Assembly (NCBI GenBank): GCA_035041965.1
Contig: JAPYMA010003016.1
Coordinates: forward strand, 1 to 64,000
Reading direction: 5' to 3'
From: Anisakis pegreffii
Taxonomy: Eukaryota > Nematoda > Chromadorea > Rhabditida > Anisakidae
Length of the DNA stretch: 64,000 bases
Part shown: one piece after another, positions 12,801 through 24,685 of the stretch
Layout of the letters: each line of letters opens with the position of its first letter
How positions within the stretch are numbered: position 1 is the stretch's first letter
Program-made: the position numbers and the translations under genes
Notes under the pieces: generated by a model
The model's database searches: none
Told to the model about the DNA's origin: nothing
What the model saw: only the letters and a program-made list of their open reading frames with translations

Positions 12801-13074
12801 ACTGAACCAGGTTGTCGTAGGCTGGCAGTAGGGTGAGTATCCCCAATACTTGCAGCAAATTGCTGCAGTAAACTTTCCCGCAGCTCCCGAACTGCAGGTT
12901 GTCGACCTGAAGCCTTGTCTCCGGATGGCCCGGAACCCCCTCCTTCGCGCGCCTCAAGAAACATTTCCTCCTCACTACCCGGTCGTTTACCTTATCCTTC
13001 TTGGCCCTCCTATGCCGTCTTCTCCATCTCAAACTGCTGCTGCTGCTGCTGGTACCGCTGATGTTGTGCGGCAT
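9860..13074 (-). CDS. Unrecognised GC-rich seven-exon gene with zinc-finger-like segments
   Basis: Exons on the minus strand (5' to 3'): 12735-13074, 11941-12140, 11711-11773, 11162-11388, 10710-10839, 10398-10496, 9860-10227. All have AG acceptors and GT donors (GTAAGT, GTGAGT, GTAAGC, GTACGT). Phases agree for exons 1-4 and for exons 5-7; the junction of exons 4 and 5 is off by one base, so an unseen exon or a frameshift lies there. The product starts MPHNISG with a Ser run and a basic patch. Exons 2-3 have a fold vaguely like the end of an OTU protease (…VQLLVHR…DSEHFTTQ). Exon 4 is Asp/Asn/Glu-rich. Exon 6 has a C-x4-C-x15-H-x6-H finger, and exon 7 starts with CTSC and more Cys/His, then a helical tail. 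The exons are far richer in GC than the other genes here, which may point to a transposon or transferred origin. The function is unknown. Confidence 0.6.
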
Positions 13075-15871
13075 ACTTTAAAAAACTAAAAATGCTCATT
13101 TTTAAAATAATGGTCTTTCAAAAATTCATCTTCCCTAACCAATAACTTCTTTATTCATCCATGATGAATAACTTTCACCCAATCCAATAAATCCCCCGTG
13201 ATATCTTCGGATACAAATGACCCCGAATCCTAATGAGATTTTCTCAAATCTCACAGAAATATTGAGTGCATTGTCATCAAAATGTTGCATTTTAACATGT
13301 TTGATTATAAGACACAAATTTTTCTCAAACAATACACCGAGTATTCGGTAAATCACGTGTGAATTCTCGAACAATATTTCAATGCGGATTAATGAGAATG
13401 AGTAGATTAATAAGAATGATTAAGCAATTCATGAAATAGATCCAATGTTCAACTCAGATGTTCATGCCGAGATAATTGCATGCAACGAATAAAAAGGACT
13501 GGAAAAGACTCTCATTCCGATGTTACGGCCTGGAGCAAGGTGAATAATGCCAATTGCTGAGCAAATTTCAAGCGGAAGATTTATTGTGTATTAGCAGCTG
13601 AGGATGAGAAATTTTTTTCATTCTGAGGCCCATGATGTAATCAAGTGATCTTCAAGACGGTGATATAATCCTAGAAGTTAGCAAAAATTGCTTATTTTGA
13701 TACTAAGATATTTTGACGTAATTTCAATGCGGCTTTGAGAGTCAGTTTCTGATCAGAATGAATTTATGAAGCGATTGCATATTCCGAAGATCGAATTGGA
13801 CCGAATTTATGTCACAAATCTCTCTCAATTTCCAGAATTTTAGCCGGATATTACCAAACTACATTTCACTGCAGTGATTCAGATAAATGTAAATGTTCGA
13901 GCAAATCAATGGACAGATCAACTGTTCAAATTAGCTGTTTATATTCGATGAATCGAGCGCAATGGATCAAAAAAGCATGAGGTTTGCTTTGATTTTGAAG
14001 TTTTCAAAGCGTTTTTTGCGATAATTTCTTCCGTAAACATTTACAGGAATAATTATCTCTTTTCATCTTAACTTGAGAAATGTTTTGGGATGATATCTTA
14101 TAGCAGGTAAGTTCAATTATGCAGTAAAAAATCATGCAGTTTGATAGAATGATATCTTTGGAGGCATTTTCTCCCGAAGACAAGATAAGAGCATAAGGAA
14201 TCGCGCATACAATGTAGAGGAGATGAGTTATCGCGGAGATGAATTATCAAAGCATGAGATGAATTATCGTAAAACAAAAAAAAATTTATGTTCAATTATT
14301 ATTATTGTCTGGATGAATGCAATACAATTACACAATGTACTATCGCTAAGAATGCACTCGCCTAGAATATGAGGTAAAGACAAATCAGATGCGCATTATA
14401 TTACAGGAAGTCATGAAGAAGTCAACGAAATGAAGAGTGAAATTGAAAGATGTTAATTGAATAAATAAATAAAAATGCATTAAGAACTGTATATTTTTGT
14501 TAGTCACTATTTTATGTTAAGTTCGAGTTCGTAAGCCTTTTGATTTCCCAAATAAGCGCACCTCAGCTGTGAAGTAATATCAGATTATAATGAAACCTTA
14601 ACAGAAACAAATTGGCGTGATTGAAGCATGGTATCGGGATCGAGGACAGCTGAGAAGGATTGGAAGATAAGTAGAGGGGCCTTCTGTTGTTTGAAGAATA
14701 ATGAGAGTCTTCAATATTTGGTGGAAGAGAATCGATGGATGAGATTAAGATAAACACTGCTTGTGTTGATATAGATGTGATCATTTAGGACGTGAAGAAA
14801 TATTCAATATAATGTGATAAGTTATCAATACATCGTGATAAGAACACATCAATAGCATATCAAACACATTAACTCCAATAAGAGAAAGTTTAAAGAAACG
14901 AATAAACAGATAACGGAAATTGTAATTAAAACTTACATTTTTTTCGTTGCTTTGAACGAATATGCTGCTCTCCTCCGCGATATTATATATTAAAAAATAT
15001 CTGAAAGTAAGTGGATTAGATATATGTTTGGAAGGGTTTAATTCGATTCAAACATTTATTAGAAATTCAGAAAAATTCTGCCCAGTGATAATTACAATAT
15101 TAATTAAACCATGGTGATTCAATTAATACATTTCAAATTGAAAATCCCGAAAATTAAGGAATAACAAGAGACTAGACTAATTGATCATTTTGCCAGAAAG
15201 CTTATTCTCGAAGAGAATATTTGTTTGTCAATGGTTATATGAAAATCCACAAATTAATGAAGTTAATTGACAAAAAAATGTGTATGGAAATGAAGTCGAA
15301 ACATACTTAAAAAACTGATAATTTTCACCAAACTTTTTTCGCCTCCAATCGCTAAGGTATGGTCAGTACCTCACAATGTAATTACTGAAATTGAATTGAA
15401 TGAGCTGAATGATGCAAAATAAATAACATGAAGTTCTGCGAACGAATCACATCAATAGATGGCGCACAGAAAGAGCACGACCACAGGTATAAGTGATTAA
15501 TCGAAACCGAGGTGCGATATTTGAATTTTAAATGATGAAAATAAAATCATTCGTTGCCATGTTCAATAGTCTTTCTTATCGTCATTCCTATTTTTTTTCC
15601 TTATAATTATTGGTATTCATTCGTTTACTGAATATCGATGATTAGGCATCGAACGAAACTTTATGAAACGGTCAAATAAAGTCAAATTATTTTGTATCAT
15701 TGAAAGTGTCCTGTAGGCTATTGTTTTGGTGATACTTTCTTGTAGCATTTCACTGAGATCTTGAGCATTGTTAGTATTATCATGTGGATATTGACCATGA
15801 CTTGACAGAATCGTTTTCCTACATTGCATAACTAGGAAATTTAATATGATGCTTGAAAATGGAATGGTACT
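13075..15871. other. Intergenic, no gene recognised
   Basis: AT-rich DNA with only short open frames. No repeat, RNA gene or recognisable exon was found. Confidence 0.5.
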
Positions 15872-17123
15872 GTGGACATTTGTGGGGAATTATTTGAGTG
15901 CAGCAATGATGTGTTGAAGAATTCGGACGTTGAAAAGATTCCAAAATCCCTGGAAGTATTCATTTATCCGATGAATAGTCCCAACAAAATACGAATCTTT
16001 CGGAGGAACAGAATTATTGAATGGGGGATTGCGAAGAGGCATGAAATGTTGCAAGAACAGCCATTTTTAGATAACCTCTAGGAATATTCTTCAGTTGGTT
16101 ATTGTCTCCCCTAAGATTGCTATCGGTATTGCACCGCTTAGTCAATCTGCTGTTTTCAGTATGAAAAAATAGCTGTCGACGAGGAAAATGGTGATGAGCT
16201 TTGCAAAGAGTTTAGTAAACATGGTGTGATTTGCAGAGCAGAAGTCATGCTTTGTTTTCTTTGAGTGCGATTCAGATTAAACATATTTAATCGATCCGGA
16301 AAGTGATATGTGAAATGCTACCAGTGAATTGAAACAACTCAAGTGATTATGAAATATGAAAATTTCGGACAGTATCTGAAAAAATTTATCAAAAAAGTAT
16401 TCTAGATATAGGCTCAATGTCGGAAGTTCTTTTGACCAATACTGATGCTTTGTGTGCAGTGAACAATCGATGCCAATCAATGCTATTCTTGTGTTGAATT
16501 TCCTTTGCTGACTGCAATATTTATGGAATTGGTCAAGTGCAATAGCAGCCTTCGAACAGCACACGTCATTTTGAGTAGTGGCGTATGAACGTCTAAATGA
16601 AAACAACAGTGACGTTTGAGAGAATTGCAAAGGGTATTGCATGCAAAGGGTATTCAGAATTGCAAAGGGTAGCGTGTAAATCAAGTGAGAACTGTGAATA
16701 GGCATCAACGTTCATGTGATGAGGAAAGAAGAGTGATGAACGATGAGCGAAATGAAGCAACCACTCAATGAATGTTTATCAGCAAAAAAATTGGTCGAGA
16801 GTGAGAAGGGAGAACCGTAATTGATTTGATCTAGATGTTCATGTTTATGTCACTTTGTCATCGCAGATCATTCAGCATATATACACTATTTTGCTGCAGA
16901 GTTGATCACTTTATGTTTCAATCTTTCCGAATTATATCAAATGCAAACCATCAATAATATACTTCAGTAGATTGGTAATCTAATTGAAGAATTATGATCA
17001 AATCAGAGATAACATTGCACTTTCGCTTGTACAGATCGAATTAAGGTTCTTCGATTATGGCAAGTCGTCCCGATTTAACCAGATGAACTGAGCGATCTAA
17101 ATCTTTTAGCTGATTGTGAGCAG
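15872..17123 (+). pseudogene. Fragments of a Tudor-like gene, apparently frameshifted
   Basis: Three exon-like pieces lie on the plus strand. The first is 15872-16081 (69 codons, charged). The second is 16160-16264, after a TTTTCAG acceptor, and reads YEKIAVDEENGDELCKEFSK. The third starts at 17035 after TTGTACAG and reads IELRFFDYGKSSRFNQ. The FFDYGK motif is typical of a Tudor domain. That frame stops at 17089, but the overlapping -1 frame continues as PDELSDLNLLADCEQ to a GTTTGT donor at 17123, the kind of sequence that follows FxDYG in Tudor folds. A one-base frameshift would restore continuity, so this looks like a decaying gene. A sequencing error or misjudged splice site is the alternative. 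Confidence 0.35.
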
Positions 17124-17307
17124 GTTTGTGTGGAAGTAAATGCTGACCATTGCAGACAACTGAAAATTTTAGTTCGAAATACGTTCTCAAACTGGCTTGG
17201 CTGAACAAGTCAATCGAAACGATTATTTATTTCATAAATTCTCCTAATATTTTGCTGAAAGCAACATAAAGCTGAAAAAGCTCAGTATGCTATTACACAG
17301 AATTTAC

Positions 17308-17454
17308 AGGTAGGATCACAATACTGATGTGGATGCGTATCAAATAGTCCATACTTTAGCAGTTCGTCCCCTAAGATGTTGAGAGCATCGTAAAATTCAA
17401 TCATATTCATCAAACAGAACAGGATCTTTAATTTAGGGAAAGTACTTGCGTCGT
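17308..17454 (-). CDS. Isolated exon-like fragment
   Basis: A minus-strand open stretch is bounded by a TTTTCTTCAG acceptor and a GTAAATTC donor. It reads as a plausible globular segment (includes LMNMIEFYDALNILGDELLK). No partner exon was identified and the family is not recognised. Confidence 0.25.
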
Positions 17455-17619
17455 CTGAAGAAAACTTCAATACTACTGATGGTTTTCAACAGGAACATTC
17501 CTAGCCATAGAATCGATTCCTTGATTTTCCATTGAATCCTCATCAATTTATAATCAGTCTGAGAGGATGGAGATTGGTGGTGAGCTATATGGAGTGTGAG
17601 AGTCTGAAAATCATGTTGT

Positions 17620-17946
17620 GTGGAGACGATTCTCTTTTCCCAATTTAGAAACCGGACGATTTCATTTCATCAAAATTTTCCGCGTGAGAAGTTCACAAAA
17701 CGGCAGCTTATTCTTGAATTATTTATTCAACATATCCAATACATAATGTATGCATCAAAACAACATTTCACCGGTGCCACAGTTTCAATCAGAATAAAAT
17801 TTGAAGGAATACAGATAAACCACATCGAATTCATCGTAGCAATAAAAAAGAAAACAAAGGTTAAGCAGAGTTCCGACAACAAAAGATACAATTTCAGAAA
17901 CAATCGTAGATATTCATATCAAATGGAAGAAAGTGAATCATCATAA
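17620..17946 (+). CDS. Hypothetical protein or terminal exon
   Basis: An open frame of about 108 codons has a CCCAATTTAG acceptor just inside its 5' end. It encodes a mixed alpha/beta-like segment and a basic, Asn/Arg-rich tail ending QMEESESS. It may be the last exon of the Tudor-like gene upstream, which has the same strand, but no junction could be proved. Confidence 0.3.
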   Translation: METILFSQFRNRTISFHQNFPREKFTKRQLILELFIQHIQYIMYASKQHFTGATVSIRIKFEGIQINHIEFIVAIKKKTKVKQSSDNKRYNFRNNRRYSYQMEESESS

Positions 17947-18366
17947 AAAATCGTCAAACGGATACTAAGAAAACAATTCGAAGCTGCAGAAGAAGTAATA
18001 AAAATAAAATTCAATACTTGAAGCAGTGGTAACAGTGAAATCATGACAAAAACGCATATGGAAACAGTTTTAACAAGACTATAAATAATAATGACGGAAA
18101 TATCAGCAAATAGAAATAATCTTAAAAATAAACGTTAATCGAGGATGATCTGCAATGGTGTTTACGGGAATTATATATTCACTTATCAATAAGTCTCAAA
18201 AATCCACTGAAGAACTCAAAATGGCATTCGCAAGCAAAATCCTAAATACACATGAGAAATTGAGAAATTCAACCGTTCTAAAGTACTCTAATTTAGGTCA
18301 ATACACGTTCCATCACATCGTAATCTGCTCGGACTTATGCATCGCTCCTATTGCTTCATGACATTA

Positions 18367-19840
18367 GGAGGAGATATAGCAATTTTCCTGATACTATGGG
18401 GTCAGCACATTGAAGCTTACCGTACGATTGAGGAGGATCTCCGAATTTGGAAAAACATATTTTGTCGAGCGAATTTGCTTAGTTGAGGAGATGTAGCTAT
18501 TTTATTAAAGCTATTTCAACTACCGCAGCGTTGCTCACTAAAATGCATTGTGTCACTATTGATCAATTGATATTATACATTACTACAGAAATATCGGTTT
18601 GAATCATTCAAGCCTAGCCTCTTCTCAGGTTTGCCCGATGACATATTTATTTTTATGCACCATTCGATTCAGCAGAATCTCTGCTTTCTGAGAATGCAAA
18701 GCTTTCCGAGGAGTCCTACCTCTACGAGGAGATATAGCTATTTATATGATGCAATAGAGGTTGCCACATTGAAGCGTACCGTACTCTCAACTTTGACCAG
18801 TAATACATCAATTTCTTCAGGAAAATCGATTGAGAAGAATCTCTAAATTCGGAAAAATATATATTTTGTTGGGCGGTATTGCTTAGTTGAGGAGACGTAG
18901 CTATTTTATTAAAGCTATTTCAACTAGCGCAGAGGTGCTCATTGAAATGCATTGTATCACTACAGATCAATTGATATTATACATTACTACAGAAATATGC
19001 GTTTGAATTATTCAAGCCTAGCCTCTTCTCAGGTTTGCCCGGTAACATATTTATTTTTATGCACCATTCGATTCAGCAGAATCTCTGCTTTCTAAGAATG
19101 GAAAGCTTTCCGAGGAGTTCTACCTCTACGAGGAGATATAGCTATTTATATGATGCAATAGAGGTTGCCACATTGAAGCGTACCGTACTCTCAACTTTGA
19201 CCAGTAATACATCAATTTCTTCAGGAAAATCGATTGAGAAGAATCTCTAAATTCGGAAAAATATATATTTTGTTGGGCGGTATTGCTTAGTTGAGGAGAC
19301 GTAGCTATTTTATTAAAGCTATTTCAACTAGCGCAGAGGTGCTCATTGAAATGCATTGTATCACTACAGATCAATTGATATTATACATTACTACAGAAAT
19401 ATGCGTTTGAATTATTCAAGCCTAGCCTCTTCTCAGGTTTGCCCGGTAACATATTTATTTTTATGCACCATTCGATTCAGCAGAATCTCTGCTTTCTGAG
19501 AATGCAAAGCTTTCCGAGGAGTTCTACCTCTACGAGGAGATATAGCTATTTATATGATGCAATAGAGGTTGCCACATTGAAGCGTACCGTACTCTCAACT
19601 TTGACCAGTAACATATCAAGATCTTCACACCAATCGATCAGAGAGAATCTCTGCATTCAGAAAAATATATATTTTCTTGGGCGATTTTCCTTAGTTGAGG
19701 AGATATAGCTAATTTATTAAAGCTATCATCTCAACTAGCGCAATGCTGCTCATTGATATGCATTTGATCACTACAGATCAATATATATTATAAATTACTA
19801 TAGAAATATAGGTGTCACACATTCAAGCTTATATTTCAAT
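18367..19840 (+). repeat. 404-bp tandem repeat, about four copies
   Basis: The motif ACGAGGAGATATAGCTATTT recurs at 18725, 19129 and 19533, exactly 404 bp apart. The middle copies are nearly identical. The first copy (from 18367) is shortened and diverged and the last trails off near 19840. Open frames of 71-89 codons recur within the units but have no family resemblance and probably are not genes. The same family occurs at 32.2-33.8 kb. Confidence 0.9.
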
Positions 19841-22571
19841 CTCTTTTTATCATATTGGTTATCTCACCTTTTGTATTGTCTACTAAGAGATGTAGCGGTC
19901 GGCGATTTCATGTCCACAAAGTCTGTCAATTTGAAATACAAGTGTCTGTTGCTTTATTGTTCACAGTTTAGTTTGCTTGCGGTGGCAAGAGCCTTCTCGT
20001 AATCACATTTCATGAATTCGTTCCACGAGTTATCAATCCGTAGAATCATCTCAATTACTCACCTTAACAGTATTACTGAATATGGAAATCGCATGTGCTA
20101 TGTTCAGATGACCGTCACATTCACATCATGTTAGCACCATGATGGTATTCGAGATCATTAGGACTTCTCTTAGCCGTTGGGTTCCTCATTATTGCATTGG
20201 GTTTTGAATTATTGAAAACCTACTGTGTCTAACATGCTCACTTCAAACTGATTCTGATAGATTCTCATTCTTTTCAGATGTGTTGTATTCACTCTCATAG
20301 CTATTACATGCGAATATCGTTCTATTGCTGAGTTTTTCTCATTCACTTCGTCTCATTTCACTTTGCCGTTAGAATCAATTTCTTATTCTGTAACATTTAC
20401 TATTTACTGGATGCGTTGACGAGTGTTAACAGCCGAAATCAACAATACATCGATCGAACTGAATTACTCAGCAACGTTCGACAGTCAAGTGATCAATTAT
20501 AGAGTGTGTTTGATAGAATGAGAATTTGACTTTAACTGTTGAGTGGAATGAATGAGAAATTAGTAGAAGAGAACAGTTTTGGTGATATCAGCTATGAGAG
20601 CGATTGCAACAGTAAGGAAAAGAATGAAAACCATGTTAAAACGAATGAAAACCCTGTTAGGTCCAGACGAGCTAATGATACTCAGAAAATATGAGAAAGA
20701 AGTTGCCATCATCAGGAGACATTTCGAACTTTTATCACATACAAAGGAATAATTTTCAAAAAAATTCTGTTTGCGACATTTATGGTGATTCAGAAAATCA
20801 TGGGCGCTAAAAGCGAATGCATAAACAAGTGAGTGAATTCAAGTGAACAGCTCAAATTAAGACAGAAATAAGCATCGCAATAGTTGGAAGAAATCTTTGA
20901 GAGTATACAATAGGTGCACAGTTGCAGATGATATGAATGAATGCAACAATTTATTTTTGAAAAATACTCATAAATAAATAAACATCGAATGAAATGCTCC
21001 TGAAATAGTTCCTTGCTCCATTCTGCCAACATTTTCAGAAAGTTGTTGGGGACATTAAATGTGCAAGAATTGATATTTGATATTCATCAAGTGGATAAGA
21101 TGTATTCGTTGGGAACATTTTGAAATCACCTCAGCATGCTCACCCTCCCTATGTTTCACTATTAGTATCAGCTGTACATTGGTGGTGACATCTGACCGAT
21201 GGTCGCTCGCAAAAATCCAATAAATTTCAGTCGGAATGCCGACCGAGCGCTCGGAATTCGACCAGATTTCTACAGATGTGAAAGTTCGTTCGGATACCAT
21301 CACCACAGTACACTCATACTTGGAACTTCGATATTTACGCTTCTCTTGAATCGCAGTGTTTTGATTCTAGGATCGGAATTTCAAAGCCGCTTTTTAAAGT
21401 TGATTGTGAGGACATTTTTATGGTGCATTGTGAATTTCATTAGAGAGTGGTATTTAGTGATCACATGGTTTTGAATAACACCAGATATTCGCAATTTTTG
21501 AATAGCACTCATTTGCATCCTCTAGTTGACATGCCGACCACAAATGATCGTCCCCATAGACACGGAATGCGCAAACGTTCACCTGTAACTGATTTGGTGT
21601 CACTTAAACAGCTTTAACATAGTGCAGTTGGTAATTTTTCATAATAACATCAATAGTGATAATCATAATAATAGTGTTAACAACATGCGAATGAATGAAT
21701 TTTTTGGAATCGATCGACAGTGTTGCCTTTAGGAATGAGTACAAATTACAAATGAATTCCAATCAAGCATGAAGTAATCATCAATTATATCTCAAAATAC
21801 TGATGCAAACTGTACTCAACACTTTCACTTTCAATGGTGTGATCAATGTTATCATCACAAATTCTTATGTTATCATGATGAGGAGGGTAGCTACACTGTA
21901 ACCCAACATCGCTTTCTGCTCATGGTTCGTTCTGAATAACTCATATTCATTCTATTAGCATCTTGTTTTTTGTTGCGTTGTTTCATTTACGGCATGCATA
22001 ATTGGTATTAATTGAACCACGAGATGAATACATTCATAATATTAATAGCAATATTAAAATAATAATAAACAACGGTGATGGTAATGCAATTAGCAATACT
22101 GATAAGGATGTAATATGCTAATATAGTAATGGGGATAGTAATAGTGATTGCAATGAATAATAAAATAGGGGTGACAGTAATACTTATAACGGGAATAATA
22201 ATACATCGAAATACAGTGAATAGATATTCTCCTTCGTTTAGTCCCTTTAGTGATCGACGTAACGGAATAGATCCCATACAGACTCGATGCGCTGTTCATT
22301 CGGATTGTGCTCAGAACACTTGTTTTGGCCTTTTTCTTAATCCGATCCCCTTGTCGATACAAATTCCCTGTTCTCATTTTCCTTCGCTAACGAATAGCGC
22401 TGTAGCATAATGGCTTGTAAACTTCCGTAATACGGGATCATGAATACTTTCAGTCATGATGATAGCAGTGATTAGAATTATTTTAGTATATTATGTACCA
22501 TGACATGTATTAGAATATGAAGTCGTTGAAAATAATGTGAAGAAATACCGTTGTGAGCATGAACGACTAAC
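19841..22571. other. Intergenic with one palindromic MITE-like element
   Basis: AT-rich DNA. At 21182-21306 a GC-richer, partly palindromic block (GTCGGAATGCCGACC core, ending GGATACCATCACCAC) resembles the block at 43330-43462. Plus-strand 22.25-22.41 kb has a short Cys-rich frame, not supported as a gene. Confidence 0.4.
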
Positions 22572-24461
22572 CGATCTGCCGCAAGGGTATTTTATGGCTA
22601 GATTCGAATGACAATTCGGTATGTGCTGACGTGATGCACGAACCACCTGACCGGCATACGCTCCTTTATCAATGCGAATAACAATTGTGTCTCTTCCTGG
22701 TATCGTTTTTATCACCTGACCTGTTGCACACATTTGAATACTTTGATCATACCTGAAATAGCTTCGTTTCTCTCACAATCACTTAAAATTCGACCCTCGC
22801 GACTCGGAGACCCTTAAGGTTAGGGTTCGGAGACACTTTGGAGGTTTTGGGAGGACACGATCTCGCTTTATACCCTCGGGCCCCCCTCCCCCCTCTCCCC
22901 GATCCGATTTAACTCCTCGATCTAACTCTAGTGAGTATGAGTGCGCATGGTAAAAATTCGCCCAAGAAAAACTTTGACCACAGTTTATAGGCATGTTTTT
23001 GTCAATTTCTTGTGAAAAGAAGCAAATTTCAGAACCTCGTTCCATTCGGATGTTGTGGGAGTGCATCACATTCCCATGCAGATGCAATTGTACCGCCTGA
23101 CTCTAAAAGTTCCACAAAATTTCCCTCATTTGTCAATCGTATGAAGAAGAAATTTGGATGTCGCCTTAAGAAAAGACTCGTTTTCTCGAAACTTTTGCAG
23201 TCTACTTCACGTTGAGCTATCTGAATATCAGAATTTATCTTACACTTAGTAATTGGAATGATATTCTGTAGCATTTCTAAAAAAAGGTAATTCTCATAGG
23301 AATGAAGGGAAAGGGAGGTGAGAAAGTTGCCCCTTAGGCAGAGTGTGAGGATGTTTGAAGAGGAAAGGGAAATTTTGACGTTGACAAATTGTGGTTTGAT
23401 TGATTTCTCTCCATACTTCCTTCCTAAATCTTCAATAATTTTCTCAGAATTCTCAGATCGCAATAATTTGATTATTCCATTGATAACAACAATGAATTCT
23501 TAACTGAAAAACACCTGCTCAATGCACCAATTTCATTATTTCCATGTTTAATTAAAACCAAAATGTGACACATGGTCATATGAGAGCACAACTGCTGTCA
23601 CTTGAACTGTTGTAGAGCAAGGAAAGAGGGTGAATGGCGGTATGTCTTATGATTCAAGGTGGAGACGGGGCATGAGAGCTTGAGAACTACCATTTTATAG
23701 TATTTTATAATTAATCACCACTACTGTCATTACTTTTACCATTGTTATTTTCCAGATCATCAAAACGCTAAATCAAGTTCAAATGATAAGAGTGATCGAT
23801 CATCTACCTCTTCACAGCGCGAAATGATTTTAGCAACTTCGTTAACCGTGCGTTCATTTGGGTTCTCCATATTGATTAAGAAATTAACTAAGTAGCCGAA
23901 CATCATTCGATATTCAACACAACGATTTGAAACATAATTAAAACTCATTTCAAAGACATTCGAACGTTTCCGTATGAACTCGCATAATGCGTTCACGTCT
24001 TTGAAATAGTCATTCTCCTGAAATATGATAGTCATGACAAAAACGATATTATCGCATTTATCATTAAGGTTTACTGTTTTTATCGTGACTGATTGTCATT
24101 TCGGTTTACTCTTTGTCATAATAACAGATAATTTGATAATAGATACAAGCCAAATCATAGCTTGGCTCAGGCTCACAACATGTTTGTCGCAGTTTCATTT
24201 TCCGTTCAATGGATTCACCAGCAGCCGATGAAAATATGGCGATTGAAATCAAAATCGCACCTCTTTGATAGTATCATAAAGTTTGACGATTTGGAGTTGT
24301 CCATGCTTACAGAGTGCATCATCAATACGTGTCAGTTGACGTCGTTCATTCGTAATCTCATTCGTTGTAAAGTTGGGGCGTTCTTTTAAACGGCATTCGT
24401 TCATTAGCAACAATTGCACCGATTTACTACTGATTGGATAAGTTCTCTGCAATATGCTCAT
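22572..24461 (-). CDS. Unrecognised multi-exon gene, 3' end open
   Basis: Four exons on the minus strand join in phase: 24261-24461 (starting MSILQRTYPISS), 23808-24017 (phase 0, ends …IISRCEE before GTAGAT), 23036-23220 (phase 0 in, 2 out) and 22572-22752 (ends …KYPCGRS before GTTAGT). Together they give about 259 codons without a stop. If the GTAGAT donor is not used, the second exon instead runs to a TGA at 23760 and the first two exons make a 152-residue protein. The N-terminal half is helical and charged. The C-terminal half is beta-like (IPGRDTIVIRIDKGAYAG) with several Cys. No family is recognised and downstream exons were not found. Confidence 0.45.
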
Positions 24462-24636
24462 CGTTATCGAATACCATCAAGAAACGACCGTGATTCTACG
24501 AATGTATGACGTAACCGAAAAAATTTCATCACTGTCATATCGGATAGAGCTCGATATCAGATGCGTCATGTTGAAACAAGTAAAATCTTGGCACTTGAAA
24601 ATCTGGTGATAATCGCTGGGATATGAAGCCTATGAA

Positions 24637-24685
24637 TGAAATAAGTCTGATTCGTGTAAATTAAACACGAATCAGACTTATTTCA
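24637..24685. repeat. Perfect 21-bp inverted repeat (hairpin)
   Basis: The arms 24637-24657 and 24665-24685 are exact reverse complements (start TGAAATAAGTCTGATTC) around the loop AAATTAA. Confidence 0.85.

Noticed and set aside
12731..12964. Alternative frame in exon 1 of the orphan gene (RELRESLLQQFAASI)
   Set aside because: It looks protein-like and OTU-helix-like, but its splice phase leads to an early stop in exon 2, whereas the chosen frame stays open.
18631..19708. Recurring 71-89-codon frames in the 404-bp repeats
   Set aside because: They follow the repeat period, have no start context or family match, and are lost in the diverged copies at 32 kb.
22240..22410. Cys-containing plus-strand frame resembling an EB module
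   Set aside because: One short stretch without a supported splice context, overlapping minus-strand open sequence.
22790..22900. Telomere-like AAGGTTAGGGTT
   Set aside because: Single occurrence, not tandem, and not the nematode TTAGGC motif.
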